Origin: Zoogloea sp041904905
GTDB lineage: Bacteria > Pseudomonadota > Gammaproteobacteria > Burkholderiales > Rhodocyclaceae
Reading direction: 5' to 3'
Assembly (NCBI RefSeq): GCF_041904905.1
Contig: NZ_JAYRMI010000002.1
Location: 1 to 64,000 of the forward strand
DNA: 64,000 nt
The notes below the pieces were generated by a model, which saw nothing but the letters and a program-made list of their open reading frames with translations, had not been told where the DNA came from and ran no database searches. Below are positions 8,089 through 17,410 of the stretch, in pieces. The stretch's first letter is position 1. Each line of letters opens with the position of its first letter. Position numbers and translations under genes: made by a program.

Positions 8089-9506
8089 TGCCCCGCCCTC
8101 CCCGGCCGCCCCTCGACCACCTCGTCCAGCAGGCGGGCGAAGCGCTCGGTGATGGCCTTGCGGTCGAACTGGGCGAGGTAGGCGTCGTCGGCCTGGACGG
8201 TCTCGGGCACCGGCCGGGCGAGCCAGTCGCGCAGCATGGCCTCGCAGGCATCGACGGACTCGGCCGGGACCGCCTTGCCCAGGCCCGCCCGCTCGATGAT
8301 CTGCTGGGTGGCACCCGGGTCGCACAGGGCAAAGATGGGCCGGCGAACCGACACGTACTCGAAGAGCTTGCCCGGGATCACGCCGTCGGAGGTCTCGCCG
8401 GTATCCACGATGAGCAGCAGGTAGTCGCAGTTGACCTGGGCGTTCATCGCCTCGCCGTAGCTCACGTCGCCGACGAAATCGTAGAGGTGGCCGATGCCGT
8501 ACTCGGCGATGATCTGGTCGTAGCGCCGCTGGATCGCCGGCTCGACCCCGCCGACGATGCGCACCCGCGCCCGGTTGGCGAGCGCCGGATCGGCGCGGTG
8601 AATGCGCCCGAGCGCTTCGGCGAAGGCGTAGCCCTTGCGGTTCTTGAACAGCCGGCCGGTGTAGACGAACTCGACGGTGTCGCCGGTGAACGGCCGGGTG
8701 CGCTGACGGCTACCGTACAGCTCGGTGTCGTAGCCGTTGGTGAGGGTTTCCCAGCGGGCCTTGAGGCCCGGGTGCAGCCGCTGCATGTAGGCGGTCTTGG
8801 GCTCCGACACGGTGACGATAACGTCCGCGCGGCGGAGCAGCCGGCGCTCCATCCGGAACTCCATCTTCTTGCGCCAGGCCGGCATCCACTCCCGCAGCAC
8901 GTCGCCGTACCACAGGTCGCGGTAGTCGGCGATCCACGGCAGCCCGGTTTCCTTGCGCAGGGCGTAGCCGACGAACATGCTGGAGAACGGAGGCAGCGTG
9001 GTGTAGATGGCGTCGATGCGGCGCTCGGCGCACAGCGCGCGGCACACCCTGAGCGCATCCTTCGCCCACGGGCGGAAGTCGTCCGGGACGTTGACCAGGG
9101 TGCGCAGGACCCAGCGGATCGCGCCGTGGGCCCGATCCATCAGCCCGCCGCCACCCTGGGCAGCGGGCGCGCGCGCGGCAGCCGACGCGGGCCGGACAGC
9201 CGGGGCACCGGCAGAGACAGGCGCCGGCGACGCCGGCTTGCGACCGAGCAGCCGCTTCACGGTGTCGGCGATCTCTTCTTCGAGGTTGCGCAGCGGCAGG
9301 CGGACAATCTCGTCGCCGTCGATGATCTCGGCCATCAGCGCCTCGTCGTAGATGCCCTCCCGCCCCGAGGGCTGCAGGGTGACGACGATGCAGCGCCAGC
9401 CGAACCGGCGCAGGTGCTCGACGAACTTGACGGTGCGAATCCGGCCGATGGTCTTGAGGGGTGGAAACTCGCCGGCAATGACCAGCAGGGTGCGCTGTTC
9501 AGCCAC
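8085..9506 (-). CDS. GT4-like glycosyltransferase of the EPS cluster
   Basis: The product is 473 residues from a GTG start at 9506, chosen because GGAGG lies 7 bases upstream and the first residues (AEQRTLLVIAGEFPP) form the Rossmann strand expected at the N-terminus of a GT-B enzyme. An alanine/proline-rich insert lies around residues 95-120, and the acceptor-domain stretch contains LPWIADYRDLW. The C-terminal donor domain contains VEFVYTGRLFKNRKG and KLFEYVSVRRPIFAL, resembling the E-x7-E region of GT4 enzymes in degenerate form. It would add one sugar to the lipid-linked repeat unit. Both ends overlap neighbouring genes. Confidence 0.8.
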   Translation of the reverse strand: MAEQRTLLVIAGEFPPLKTIGRIRTVKFVEHLRRFGWRCIVVTLQPSGREGIYDEALMAEIIDGDEIVRLPLRNLEEEIADTVKRLLGRKPASPAPVSAGAPAVRPASAAARAPAAQGGGGLMDRAHGAIRWVLRTLVNVPDDFRPWAKDALRVCRALCAERRIDAIYTTLPPFSSMFVGYALRKETGLPWIADYRDLWYGDVLREWMPAWRKKMEFRMERRLLRRADVIVTVSEPKTAYMQRLHPGLKARWETLTNGYDTELYGSRQRTRPFTGDTVEFVYTGRLFKNRKGYAFAEALGRIHRADPALANRARVRIVGGVEPAIQRRYDQIIAEYGIGHLYDFVGDVSYGEAMNAQVNCDYLLLIVDTGETSDGVIPGKLFEYVSVRRPIFALCDPGATQQIIERAGLGKAVPAESVDACEAMLRDWLARPVPETVQADDAYLAQFDRKAITERFARLLDEVVEGRPGRAGQ

Positions 9507-10749
9507 GCTTGCCTCCTTCGCGCTGCAGCCGTTCGCACAAATCCTGGAAAAGCCGGGCGCTGCGCTCCCAGCTGTGGGCCTGGGCGTGGGCCAGGGCGCC
9601 GGCTTCGAGGCGGGCACGGAAGGCGTCGTCCCCCAGGATGGACAGGATCGCCGCGGCGATCTCGTCAACCCGCTCGCCATTCACCAGCAGGCCGCTCACG
9701 CCCTCCCGGACGGCCTCGACGGCACCGCCCGCCCGACCGCCCACCACCGCCCGGCCGCAGGCGTTGGCCTCAAGAAAGGTCAGCCCGAAGCCCTCGGTGT
9801 CGCCGTCGGGCATGGTGCGGTTGGGCATGGCGAACAGGGTGGCGCTACGGTAGGCGGCGAGCAGGTCGAAGTCGTCCAGGGCGCCGGCCAGAGTGATGCT
9901 GTGGGCAACCCCCGATGCCTTGATGAGCGCCTCCAGCTCGGCCCGCTGGGGGCCATCGCCGATGATGAGAAGGTGGCTGTCGGGGTGGGCGGCGAAGATC
10001 TGCGGCCATGCGCGGATGGTCTGGTCGAACCCCTTGCGGGCCACGAGCCGGCCTACAGTGACCACGATGCGCTTGCCGACGAGGCCGAAGCGACGCCGGA
10101 AGCGGATGTCGTCCGGCCCCGGGGTGAAGCGCTGGGTGTCGACCCCGTTCTCGATCAGGCTGACCCGCTCCGGGGGAAGTCCGATGTCGTCCACCAGCAC
10201 GCGGCGGGTGAAGCGGCTCACCGCCACCACCGCATCGGCAGCCCGCAGGTGGAAGGCCCGCCGGTTGCCGAAGGAGCCGGCGTCGAACCGGGTGGTGACC
10301 TCTTCGCCGTGCACGTAGAGCACCATCCGCTTGCCGAAGAAGCGCTGGAAGAACTCACCCAGCCAGGCGGTGGACGCGAGCTCGCCGATGCAGATCACCT
10401 CCACCCCGTAGCGCCGCATGAGCTGCCAGACTTTCCAGACAACCCGCACCCGCAGGGGGATGTCGATGGTCAGGAAGCGCCAGGCGGAGATCAGCTTGTG
10501 GGCCGGCGGGGCGATCTGCGGTCGAAGCAGATCGAGCCGATACACCGGAAACCCGCAGCGCTCGTCGTGGGCCTGCCATCCGGCGATCTCGGAACCGTCG
10601 CTGTAGTCCCGCCGGGTCGCCAGGGCAACCATCCGCCCTTTCGGGGCGTAGCGGCACAGGTTTGCATAGACGGTCGCAGACCCGCCCTGAATCGGCGTGA
10701 AGATGCTGGCGACGATGAGACATGCGCCAACCGGCGCGTTACGGGTCAT
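9499..10749 (-). CDS. Glycosyltransferase family 4
   Basis: This 416-residue retaining GT-B enzyme has a glycine-rich N-terminal loop (TPIQGGSATVYANL), a conserved central strand-turn ENGVDTQRFTPG, the VVTVGRLVARKGFDQ motif of the donor domain, and the E-x7-E signature in TEGFGLTFLEANACG. Together these identify a nucleotide-sugar-dependent GT4 enzyme. The donor and linkage cannot be read from sequence. It begins 7 bases after the xrtA stop with AAGGA as ribosome-binding site, and its 3' end overlaps the next glycosyltransferase by 8 bases. Confidence 0.88.
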   Translation of the reverse strand: MTRNAPVGACLIVASIFTPIQGGSATVYANLCRYAPKGRMVALATRRDYSDGSEIAGWQAHDERCGFPVYRLDLLRPQIAPPAHKLISAWRFLTIDIPLRVRVVWKVWQLMRRYGVEVICIGELASTAWLGEFFQRFFGKRMVLYVHGEEVTTRFDAGSFGNRRAFHLRAADAVVAVSRFTRRVLVDDIGLPPERVSLIENGVDTQRFTPGPDDIRFRRRFGLVGKRIVVTVGRLVARKGFDQTIRAWPQIFAAHPDSHLLIIGDGPQRAELEALIKASGVAHSITLAGALDDFDLLAAYRSATLFAMPNRTMPDGDTEGFGLTFLEANACGRAVVGGRAGGAVEAVREGVSGLLVNGERVDEIAAAILSILGDDAFRARLEAGALAHAQAHSWERSARLFQDLCERLQREGGKRG

Positions 10750-10755
10750 CGATCC

Positions 10756-12324
10756 TTATTTCCTGTCGGTGGTTGCAGTTTGCTCGAGGTCGGCCAGGAT
10801 CCCCGCCAGGTGTTCGCTGGCAAAGGCGGCGGTCGTCACCCGCGCGGCCTCGACGCTCTCGCGACTATAGGCGGTGATTGCGACAGCTGCTGCATCGTCG
10901 CCCCGGCCGCGGAGCCGCGACGCGGCTTCGAGGATCTTGCTGGTGAAATCGCTGGTGGTGGTCATGCCATTCACCCAGTAGAAGTGATAGACGGCCGCGT
11001 GCAAGCCGCTCTTCACGAAGCCCTCCAGCCGCAGCGTGGGCAGGTTCGGCTTGTCCCCGGGCGGCTGGGTGGAGATCGACCAGCCCCAGTTCTTGGTGGG
11101 CTCCAGCTGGTTCTGGACGTTGACCAGCTCGGCGCCCTGAGTCTGGTTGCGGTAGTAGGCGATGAACACATCGACCGGCTGACCGTTGTAAAGATAAGTG
11201 ACCTGATGCACCGCCCGAGCCCCCGGGAAGCGCGGACGGATCGCCTCGTCGGCCGGCGCAGCCTGGGGCAGCGCCGCGAGGGATTCAAGACGCAGCACCG
11301 GCGCATCGGCAGAGACCGGCGCATTGAGCATCTGGGCCACGGCGTGCCAGGAATAAGGAACCGCCGCGGCAAGGAGGGTTGCCCCCAGCACCGCCGGCGT
11401 GGCCACCCGCCCCGCTGCGCGAAACGGCTCGACTTCCGGCGTTTTGTCGCGCCAGCGGGCGCCGACCGCGAAGCTCAGGAAGATCGAAACGCCGAAGATC
11501 ACCCAGCCGAGCGCGATGTGGCTCAGGCCCAGGCCCCACTCGTTGGCGGTCTTGTGGGCCACCATCACGATGACGTAGGCGCGGATCCAGTTGGCCACCA
11601 GCGGCATCAGGATGGCCCAGAGCATGAACAGCAGGCGCTTGTGCCACTTGGTGTAGGTGAGGTAGGCGAACACCGCACCGATGAAGACCGAGGTCAGCAG
11701 GTAGCGGATACCGCCGCAGGCTTCCACCACCGACCACTGGCCGCTGGGGATCACGAAGTTGCGACCTTCCTGGTACACCGGCACGCCGCTGTGGCGCAGC
11801 GCCACCACCGTCGCATCGGCCGTCCAGTTCATCAGGACCGGCAGGATCTCCTGGCCGAAAGGCACCGCGAAGAGCAGGAAGAACAGCGGCCCGAGCACGC
11901 GCCGGAACACGGCGTCGCCCGTCACCGCCCACACCGCGCCGATCATCATCAGCACGATCGCGAACTGGACCACCGCCGCCACCGCCACCAGCTCGCCGAG
12001 CATGGCGAGGAAGCCGGTGAAGACGAGCGCGGCAAAGCCCTTCAACGAGGGGCTGCAGAACGCGCCTTTCAAGGCCGGCAGCTTGGTCCAGAGCAGGTAG
12101 GCGACCACCACGAGCACCACATGGCCGTGCTCATGGCTGGGCAGCGTCTCCCAGGCTTCCAGCATCATCGCGACCTGGGCGCGGAAGCTGAAGAGGATCG
12201 CCGCCCAGGCGACCAGTACCATCGCCAGCGCGAGCACACCGCTGCTCCGGGGGGCGCTGGCGCGCAGTTCCCTGTCGATCGGATGGTCAGTCATGGCAGT
12301 CGATTCACGAACGGAAGAAGTCAT
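10756..12324 (-). CDS. xrtA: Exosortase A fused to EpsI domain
   Basis: Exosortase A is the polytopic transpeptidase that recognises PEP-CTERM sorting tails. The 522-residue product has about eight membrane segments in its first 310 residues. The catalytic triad is visible: Cys203 in VVEACGGIRYLL, Arg248 in NWIRAYVIVM and His269 in GLSHIALGW. Residues from about 335 onward form a soluble EpsI-type domain (DVFIAYYRNQTQGAE and HFYWVNGMTTTSDF), a fusion usual for the XrtA type. An internal Met at residue 11 is an alternative start. It lies in the middle of the polysaccharide operon, 11 bases after the polymerase gene. Confidence 0.94.
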   Translation of the reverse strand: MTSSVRESTAMTDHPIDRELRASAPRSSGVLALAMVLVAWAAILFSFRAQVAMMLEAWETLPSHEHGHVVLVVVAYLLWTKLPALKGAFCSPSLKGFAALVFTGFLAMLGELVAVAAVVQFAIVLMMIGAVWAVTGDAVFRRVLGPLFFLLFAVPFGQEILPVLMNWTADATVVALRHSGVPVYQEGRNFVIPSGQWSVVEACGGIRYLLTSVFIGAVFAYLTYTKWHKRLLFMLWAILMPLVANWIRAYVIVMVAHKTANEWGLGLSHIALGWVIFGVSIFLSFAVGARWRDKTPEVEPFRAAGRVATPAVLGATLLAAAVPYSWHAVAQMLNAPVSADAPVLRLESLAALPQAAPADEAIRPRFPGARAVHQVTYLYNGQPVDVFIAYYRNQTQGAELVNVQNQLEPTKNWGWSISTQPPGDKPNLPTLRLEGFVKSGLHAAVYHFYWVNGMTTTSDFTSKILEAASRLRGRGDDAAAVAITAYSRESVEAARVTTAAFASEHLAGILADLEQTATTDRK

Positions 12325-12335
12325 CGATGTGTCAG

Positions 12336-13697
12336 TCAGTGCATGCTGGCGCGCAGCCGGTCGATCTCATCCGGCACCGCCGGCCCGCCTTGCGGCGCCG
12401 GCGTCGGCCTGGCGGCAGCCGGCTCCTCGCTCAGTTTTTTCCTGACGAGCTTCTCGGTCATCACCACAATGCCCATGAAGTAGAAAGGCATATCCCAGTT
12501 GGCCAGACTCAGGAAGGCGCCCCCAACCGCGAACCCGATCAGGCTGACCTTCACCATCGACCCCAGCAGCCCGGCCCATTCCAGGTCGGGGCGGCCGGCG
12601 GAGAGTTTCATCAGCCGGCCCGCGGTGCGGTAGGTAAGGCCCCAGAACAGCAGGTATAGGAACAGCCCGATGTAGCCATGCTGGCCCAGCACCTGGAAGT
12701 AGATGCTGTGCGCCACCAGGACGTTGTTCGGCTCCGGGGCGTACATCTGGAAGACCAGCGGCGTGGCCGTCAGGAAGCCCGCGCCGAGAATCCGGCTGTT
12801 GGCGATGTTGGTCGCCATCATCCAGGCGTTGATCCGGCCGAGCGCCGACTCATCCTGGTCGTAGGTCTTGATGGTTCCCATCCGCGAGGTCCACTCGTCG
12901 GGCATGAAGAAGAACAGCGCCGGGGCCAGCAGGATCAGCACCAGCCCGATGGTCACCTTCGACTTGCTGCGCCACCAGAACACCGAAGACATCGCCCCGA
13001 TGGACAGCAGCGCCCCGCGAGAGTGGCTGCCGATGGCGGCCACCGCGCACAGGGCCATGACGACATAGATCGCGCGCCGGACCCAGGTCCTGCCGAAGGG
13101 CCGCAGCACGGGCAGCTCGACCACCTTGTCCACCTGCTGGGCCAGGAAGTACAGGAGCGGGATGGTGATGACGAGCGCCACCGCAAGCTCGTTGTTGCCT
13201 TCGACCACGCTGGCCGGCGGCCCCCACACCCGGAACGACCCACCGGTCATCAAGGTGAACAGCCCGCCCTTGGCACCGAAATAGGCAATCGACATTGCCG
13301 TCACGCCAACGAAACCGGTAATCTGTTCCCGCGTCTGCAGCGTGGAGGCGACCACCAGTACCATGATGAACACCTTCAACACGTCGTAGTAGACGGCCAG
13401 GCTGTCTGCCTGATGAATGGCGGTGACTGCCGTGATGCCCATCCAGATCATGTAAATGATGAGCACCGTCACCGGCGGCGCCATGGGTGAGCTGATGCGC
13501 TTGGAGTTGGTCGCAGCGCCAACCACGATGAGCACGGCGGAGATCATCGCCAGCGGCATCGAGTAGGCGATCCCCCAGCCCAGGCGGTGCGGGTTCATCA
13601 GACCGATCCACACCCACAGCAGCGCGCCGTTGTACGGCGCCCTCAAAGCCTTGAGGGCGCCGTACGAGAAGACCATCAGGATCAGTATGTCACGCAC
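12336..13697 (-). CDS. Wzy-like polymerase / putative O-glycosylation ligase, XrtA-associated
   Basis: This 453-residue multi-membrane protein has a GTG start. Its N-terminus (RDILILMVFSYGALKALR then VWIGLMNPHRLGWG) is the signature of the exosortase A-associated O-antigen ligase/polymerase family. A large extracytoplasmic loop contains GSHSRGALLSIG and ends in the AHSIYFQVLGQHGYIGL stretch, where the conserved His and Arg of WaaL/Wzy proteins sit. It probably polymerises the repeat unit or transfers glycan to sorted proteins; which of the two is not settled for the family. It is placed between the CapK-like ligase and xrtA. Confidence 0.9.
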   Translation of the reverse strand: MRDILILMVFSYGALKALRAPYNGALLWVWIGLMNPHRLGWGIAYSMPLAMISAVLIVVGAATNSKRISSPMAPPVTVLIIYMIWMGITAVTAIHQADSLAVYYDVLKVFIMVLVVASTLQTREQITGFVGVTAMSIAYFGAKGGLFTLMTGGSFRVWGPPASVVEGNNELAVALVITIPLLYFLAQQVDKVVELPVLRPFGRTWVRRAIYVVMALCAVAAIGSHSRGALLSIGAMSSVFWWRSKSKVTIGLVLILLAPALFFFMPDEWTSRMGTIKTYDQDESALGRINAWMMATNIANSRILGAGFLTATPLVFQMYAPEPNNVLVAHSIYFQVLGQHGYIGLFLYLLFWGLTYRTAGRLMKLSAGRPDLEWAGLLGSMVKVSLIGFAVGGAFLSLANWDMPFYFMGIVVMTEKLVRKKLSEEPAAARPTPAPQGGPAVPDEIDRLRASMH

Positions 13698-13746
13698 TGC
13701 CGTTGCCCCATTCGGTCGCTAAGACCGTCAAACCACTTCGGTACCT

Positions 13747-15099
13747 TCAAGCCGCAATGCGGCTGATTACGTAACGGAACTTGCCGGACGCCTCGGCCGG
13801 GATCGTATCCACCAGCCGGACATCGATGCTCACCGCGTCGCCGAGACGACGCTTCAGCCCGCTCTCGATGCGCCCCACGTCGGCCGGCTCGAAGGCCGCA
13901 CCGGGGATGACGAAGACCGTCGTCAGCGCCTTGGTCTCCTGGACGATCTTGAACGATGCGACCCCGGGAATATCCCGCAGCACATAGATCAGCGACAGGC
14001 CGTGCATCACGGTTCCGTCGGCTGCAATCACGAAGTCGGTGCTGCGCCCCTGGATCTCGCTCAGAATGGGCAAACCCCGACCACACGGACACGCATGATC
14101 GCTCAGGACACCGACATCGCCCGTGCGGTAGCGCACGAATGGGTAATCTCTTGTTGCGAGGTGGGTGACCACGATCTCGCCCGATTGCCCCGGCGGCAGC
14201 ACCTTGCCGTCGCTGTCGACGATCTCGACGACGATGTCCTCGGCGGTGATGTGCATCGAGCCCGACGGGCAGGCGTGGGCGATGAAACCCGCGTCGCGGC
14301 CGCCGTAGCCGTTGGCGACGGGCGCCTTGAACAGCCGGGCGATGAGGTCGCGCTGGTGGTCGTAGAGGCGCTCGGAGGTGACGAACACCACCTTGATGCC
14401 CAGGTCGTCCAGGCGGATGCCTTTCTTTTCGGCGTGGGCGGCGATGTGGCTGATCGCCGACGGGTAGCCGAAAAGCATCTTCGGACGCATCTCGCGGATG
14501 CGCGCGATGAAACCTTCCACCTTGGCGTCGGACATCTCGAAGGCGGGCAGCAGTTCGGTGCGCATCAGCTTGTCGCGGATCAGGCGCACACGGTCCTGGG
14601 TGCCCAGCTCGATGGGCGAGCCCCAGATGACGATCTCCGGATCGCCGATGTCCACGTCCCACCAGCGGGTGGCGCGCCACTTGGCGGCCACGTCGTGGGT
14701 GACCCGCTCGGTGCCGATGAAGAAGATCAGCGGCTCGCCGCTGGAGCCCCCGGTGTTGAAGCGCGCCAGCCCCTTCGCGTCGTCGGCGCGCAGGCCATCG
14801 CTCTTCTGCTTGATCGTCGCCTTGGTGAGAAAGGGCAGCTTCTGCAGGTCGGCCGGGCCGGTCACCGCCTTCGGGTCGAAGCCGGTACGGGCGAAGAGTT
14901 CGCGGTAGTACGGCGTGTGGGTGCCGATGTCGGCGAGGAAGGCCCTCAGCCGCTGGGCCTGCTTTTCGAGGATGCGCTCCCGGGGCCACCACTGGACGTC
15001 TTCCATCTCCTGGCGGATCGCGACGGTGTCGTGATGCTTCAGGCGCTCCTGGACGGGGAAGAGGACGTTGGCGACGAAGCGGGTGTAAAGGTCAGACAT
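13747..15099 (-). CDS. CapK-like (phenylacetate-CoA ligase family) adenylate-forming enzyme
   Basis: The 450-residue product belongs to the adenylate-forming superfamily close to PaaK/CapK. A nucleotide-binding loop reads NTGGSSGEPLIFF, followed by GYPSAISHIAAHAE, NGYGGRDAGFIAHACP (the A5-type YG-x-E position) and YRTGDVG (conserved Asp for ribose binding). Family members activate carboxylates as acyl-AMP, often then acyl-CoA. CapK homologues occur in many capsule loci with no proven role. Here it may activate an acyl or amino acid group to decorate the polysaccharide together with the FemAB and AAC(3)-type proteins. It starts 8 bases after the upstream glycosyltransferase. Confidence 0.83.
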   Translation of the reverse strand: MSDLYTRFVANVLFPVQERLKHHDTVAIRQEMEDVQWWPRERILEKQAQRLRAFLADIGTHTPYYRELFARTGFDPKAVTGPADLQKLPFLTKATIKQKSDGLRADDAKGLARFNTGGSSGEPLIFFIGTERVTHDVAAKWRATRWWDVDIGDPEIVIWGSPIELGTQDRVRLIRDKLMRTELLPAFEMSDAKVEGFIARIREMRPKMLFGYPSAISHIAAHAEKKGIRLDDLGIKVVFVTSERLYDHQRDLIARLFKAPVANGYGGRDAGFIAHACPSGSMHITAEDIVVEIVDSDGKVLPPGQSGEIVVTHLATRDYPFVRYRTGDVGVLSDHACPCGRGLPILSEIQGRSTDFVIAADGTVMHGLSLIYVLRDIPGVASFKIVQETKALTTVFVIPGAAFEPADVGRIESGLKRRLGDAVSIDVRLVDTIPAEASGKFRYVISRIAA

Positions 15100-15107
15100 G
15101 TGGGCTC

Positions 15108-16208
15108 CTACGTCCGGCGGGCCGCGCCCGAGGCACGGCAGGCGTCGGAATAAGCGGCAAGCAATTCGTTCTTGACGGCCGACCAGGCGTAGCGCCGGAC
15201 ATCGTCCTGACCCGCAGCGCGGATTCGCGCCGCCAGGGCCGCATCGTTGAGAAAGCGCAGCACGGCATCGGCCATCGCCTGCGGGTCGTCGGCGGGCACC
15301 AGCAGCGCGGTGACTTCGTCTTCGACGATGAAGGGCACGCCGCCGACGTTGGTGCTCACCACCGGCACGCCGCTCGCCAGCGCCTCGAGCACCGAGTTGG
15401 GCATGTTATCCACCCGGCTCGGGTTGATGGTGAGGTCGGCGTCGCGGTACAGCGCGGCCATCTGGTCGCGGTCGAGGCGGCCGGTGAAGACCACCTTGTC
15501 GGCCACCCCGAGGCTCGCCGCGAGGGCCTGCAGCTCACCCCCCTGAGGGCCGCTGCCGGCCACCGACAGGCGGGCGTCGGGCCGGGCCGCGGCCACCCGC
15601 GCGAAGGCCTTCAGCGCGGTGTCGATGCCGTAGATGGGCTCCAGGTTGCGGGCCACCACGATGTGGGCGGCGGGCTCGCGGCCCGCATCGGCCGGGCGGA
15701 AGCGCGCCAGGTCGATGATGTTGGAGACGATCCGCCCCTCCATCCCGAAGCGGTCGAAGACCTCTTTCAGGAAACCGGACGGCAGCACCAGCAGCGCCGC
15801 GCGGCGCATGCTCGCGCGCACGGAATCGGCGGACCGGTTGAGGAAAGGCTCGGCCTCGCCGCCCCGGTAATTGACCACTACCGGCTTGCCGCGCAGGCTG
15901 CCGATCCAGATCGCCGGCGCCGCAAACAGATGCCACGACCAGCCCGAGTTGGCCATCACGTGGAGCAGATCCGCCTTGCCGGCGGCGCGCCACAGGTGCA
16001 GCAGATAGGGCACCAGCCGGAACAGCGCGCGGACGCCCTTGAGCTTTTCGGCCCAGGCCGGGCGATACGGCGCGTTCACCTGCACCACCTCGACCTCGGC
16101 GCCCTCCCCGCGCAGCAGCTCGCCCAGTTGCCGGGTCTGGTTGGCCATGCCGCCGGCGGGCGGCGGCAAGGGGCCGACCAGCGCAATCTTCAGATCAGCG
16201 AATTTCAT
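15108..16208 (-). CDS. Glycosyltransferase family 4
   Basis: A 366-residue GT-B enzyme. The N-terminal domain starts LKIALVGPLPPPAGGMANQT, with the glycine-rich acceptor loop. The donor domain has HIVVARNLEPIYG, LSVAGSGPQGGEL, VVFTGRLDRDQM and the E-x7-E region NSVLEALASGVPVVSTNVGG. The sequence supports retaining GT4 chemistry on a lipid-linked intermediate, but not the identity of the sugar. Its start overlaps the stop of the next upstream gene (ATGA), indicating translational coupling within the cluster. Confidence 0.88.
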   Translation of the reverse strand: MKFADLKIALVGPLPPPAGGMANQTRQLGELLRGEGAEVEVVQVNAPYRPAWAEKLKGVRALFRLVPYLLHLWRAAGKADLLHVMANSGWSWHLFAAPAIWIGSLRGKPVVVNYRGGEAEPFLNRSADSVRASMRRAALLVLPSGFLKEVFDRFGMEGRIVSNIIDLARFRPADAGREPAAHIVVARNLEPIYGIDTALKAFARVAAARPDARLSVAGSGPQGGELQALAASLGVADKVVFTGRLDRDQMAALYRDADLTINPSRVDNMPNSVLEALASGVPVVSTNVGGVPFIVEDEVTALLVPADDPQAMADAVLRFLNDAALAARIRAAGQDDVRRYAWSAVKNELLAAYSDACRASGAARRT

Positions 16209-17410
16209 GCCGCCAATCTCGGCGCCAGCCGACCGTACACCGCCTTGTAGTTGGCGACGCTGTTCTTCCAGTTGCGCACATCTTCCACAAAATGGCGGCC
16301 GGCGGTGCGCATGGCGGGCCAGCGATCGCGGTGGGCCAGCATGTCGTTGAGGGTGGCCACCAGCGCGGGTACCTGGCCGGCGGCGAACAGGCGGCCGGTC
16401 TCCCCGTCGCGGATGAGTTCCTTGTGGCCGCCCACATCCGAGGCCACGAAGATGCGGCCCTGGGCCATCGCTTCCAGCGGCTTGAGCGGCGTGACCAGTT
16501 CGGTCAGGCGCATCGAGTGGCGCGGGTAGGCCAGCAGGTCGATGAGGTCGTAGTAGCGGCTGACTTCGGAATGAGGCACGCGGCCGGTGAACACCACCTT
16601 GTCGGCGATGCCGAGGCGCTGGGCCTGGGCCTTGAGGTTGGCGTCCTGGGGGCCACCGCCCACCAGCAGCACGCGCAGGTCGGGCTGACCGGCGTGCATC
16701 GCGGCGAAGGCGTCGAGGAGCAGGTCGAGGCCTTCGTAGGCGTAGAACGAGCCGACGAAGCCCAGCACCGTCTTGCCCTGCAGGCCCAGCCTGGCCTTGA
16801 GGGCCTCGTCCGGCGCGCCGGAGAGCTGGAAGCCTTCCACATCCACCGCGTTGGGGATGACCGTGACCTTGGTTTCCGGAATGCCCCGGGCGACGATGTC
16901 GCGGCGCAGGCCTTCGCAGATGGTGAAGACGTGATCGACGCGCTTGATGGCCCAGGTTTCGAGGGCGCGGGTGGCGCGGTAACGCAGGCTGCCTTCGGAG
17001 GTGGTGCCGTGGTCCACCGCGGCGTCTTCCCAGAAGGCGCGGATCTCATAGACGACCGGAATGCCAAGCCGGCGGCCGACGCGGATCGCCGGGATGGCGT
17101 TGAGCACCGGCGAGTGGGCGTGGATGACGTCCGGCCGCAGCTCGCGGGCGAGTTGTTCGAGGCGCGCTTCGGTGGCGCGGATCAGGCGCCATTCGTTGAT
17201 CCCGGCCGGGCCGGCGGGCGGCACTTCGGAGCGGTAGAAGCGCAGGCCATCCACGTCTTCCATCGCGGCGGCGGTCTTGCCCTGCTTGGGCGAGGTGAGG
17301 TGGAAGGTCTCCCAGCCCAGGGCGCGCTGTTCGCGCAGGATGGCCGCGGTGCGGAAGGTGTAGCCGCTGTGCAGCGGGATCGAGTGATCGAGAACGTGAA
17401 GAATGCGCAT
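16205..17410 (-). CDS. XrtA/PEP-CTERM-associated glycosyltransferase (Daro_2409 family)
   Basis: This 401-residue GT4 enzyme has the distinctive N-terminus MRILHVLDHSIPLHSGYTFR, with a long SGYTFRTAAILREQRALGW segment known from the exosortase A-associated Daro_2409 family. The donor domain shows VIPNAVDVEGFQL, VLGFVGSFYAYEGLD and TPLKPLEAMAQGR. It is one of three glycosyltransferases here that are markers of the XrtA type of locus. Its ATG lies immediately after the stop of the amidotransferase gene. Confidence 0.9.
   Translation of the reverse strand: MRILHVLDHSIPLHSGYTFRTAAILREQRALGWETFHLTSPKQGKTAAAMEDVDGLRFYRSEVPPAGPAGINEWRLIRATEARLEQLARELRPDVIHAHSPVLNAIPAIRVGRRLGIPVVYEIRAFWEDAAVDHGTTSEGSLRYRATRALETWAIKRVDHVFTICEGLRRDIVARGIPETKVTVIPNAVDVEGFQLSGAPDEALKARLGLQGKTVLGFVGSFYAYEGLDLLLDAFAAMHAGQPDLRVLLVGGGPQDANLKAQAQRLGIADKVVFTGRVPHSEVSRYYDLIDLLAYPRHSMRLTELVTPLKPLEAMAQGRIFVASDVGGHKELIRDGETGRLFAAGQVPALVATLNDMLAHRDRWPAMRTAGRHFVEDVRNWKNSVANYKAVYGRLAPRLAA

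Noticed and set aside
9352..12483. 1043-codon open frame on the + strand
   Set aside because: Antisense to a glycosyltransferase and xrtA, low-complexity HR/DQ-rich translation; a shadow.
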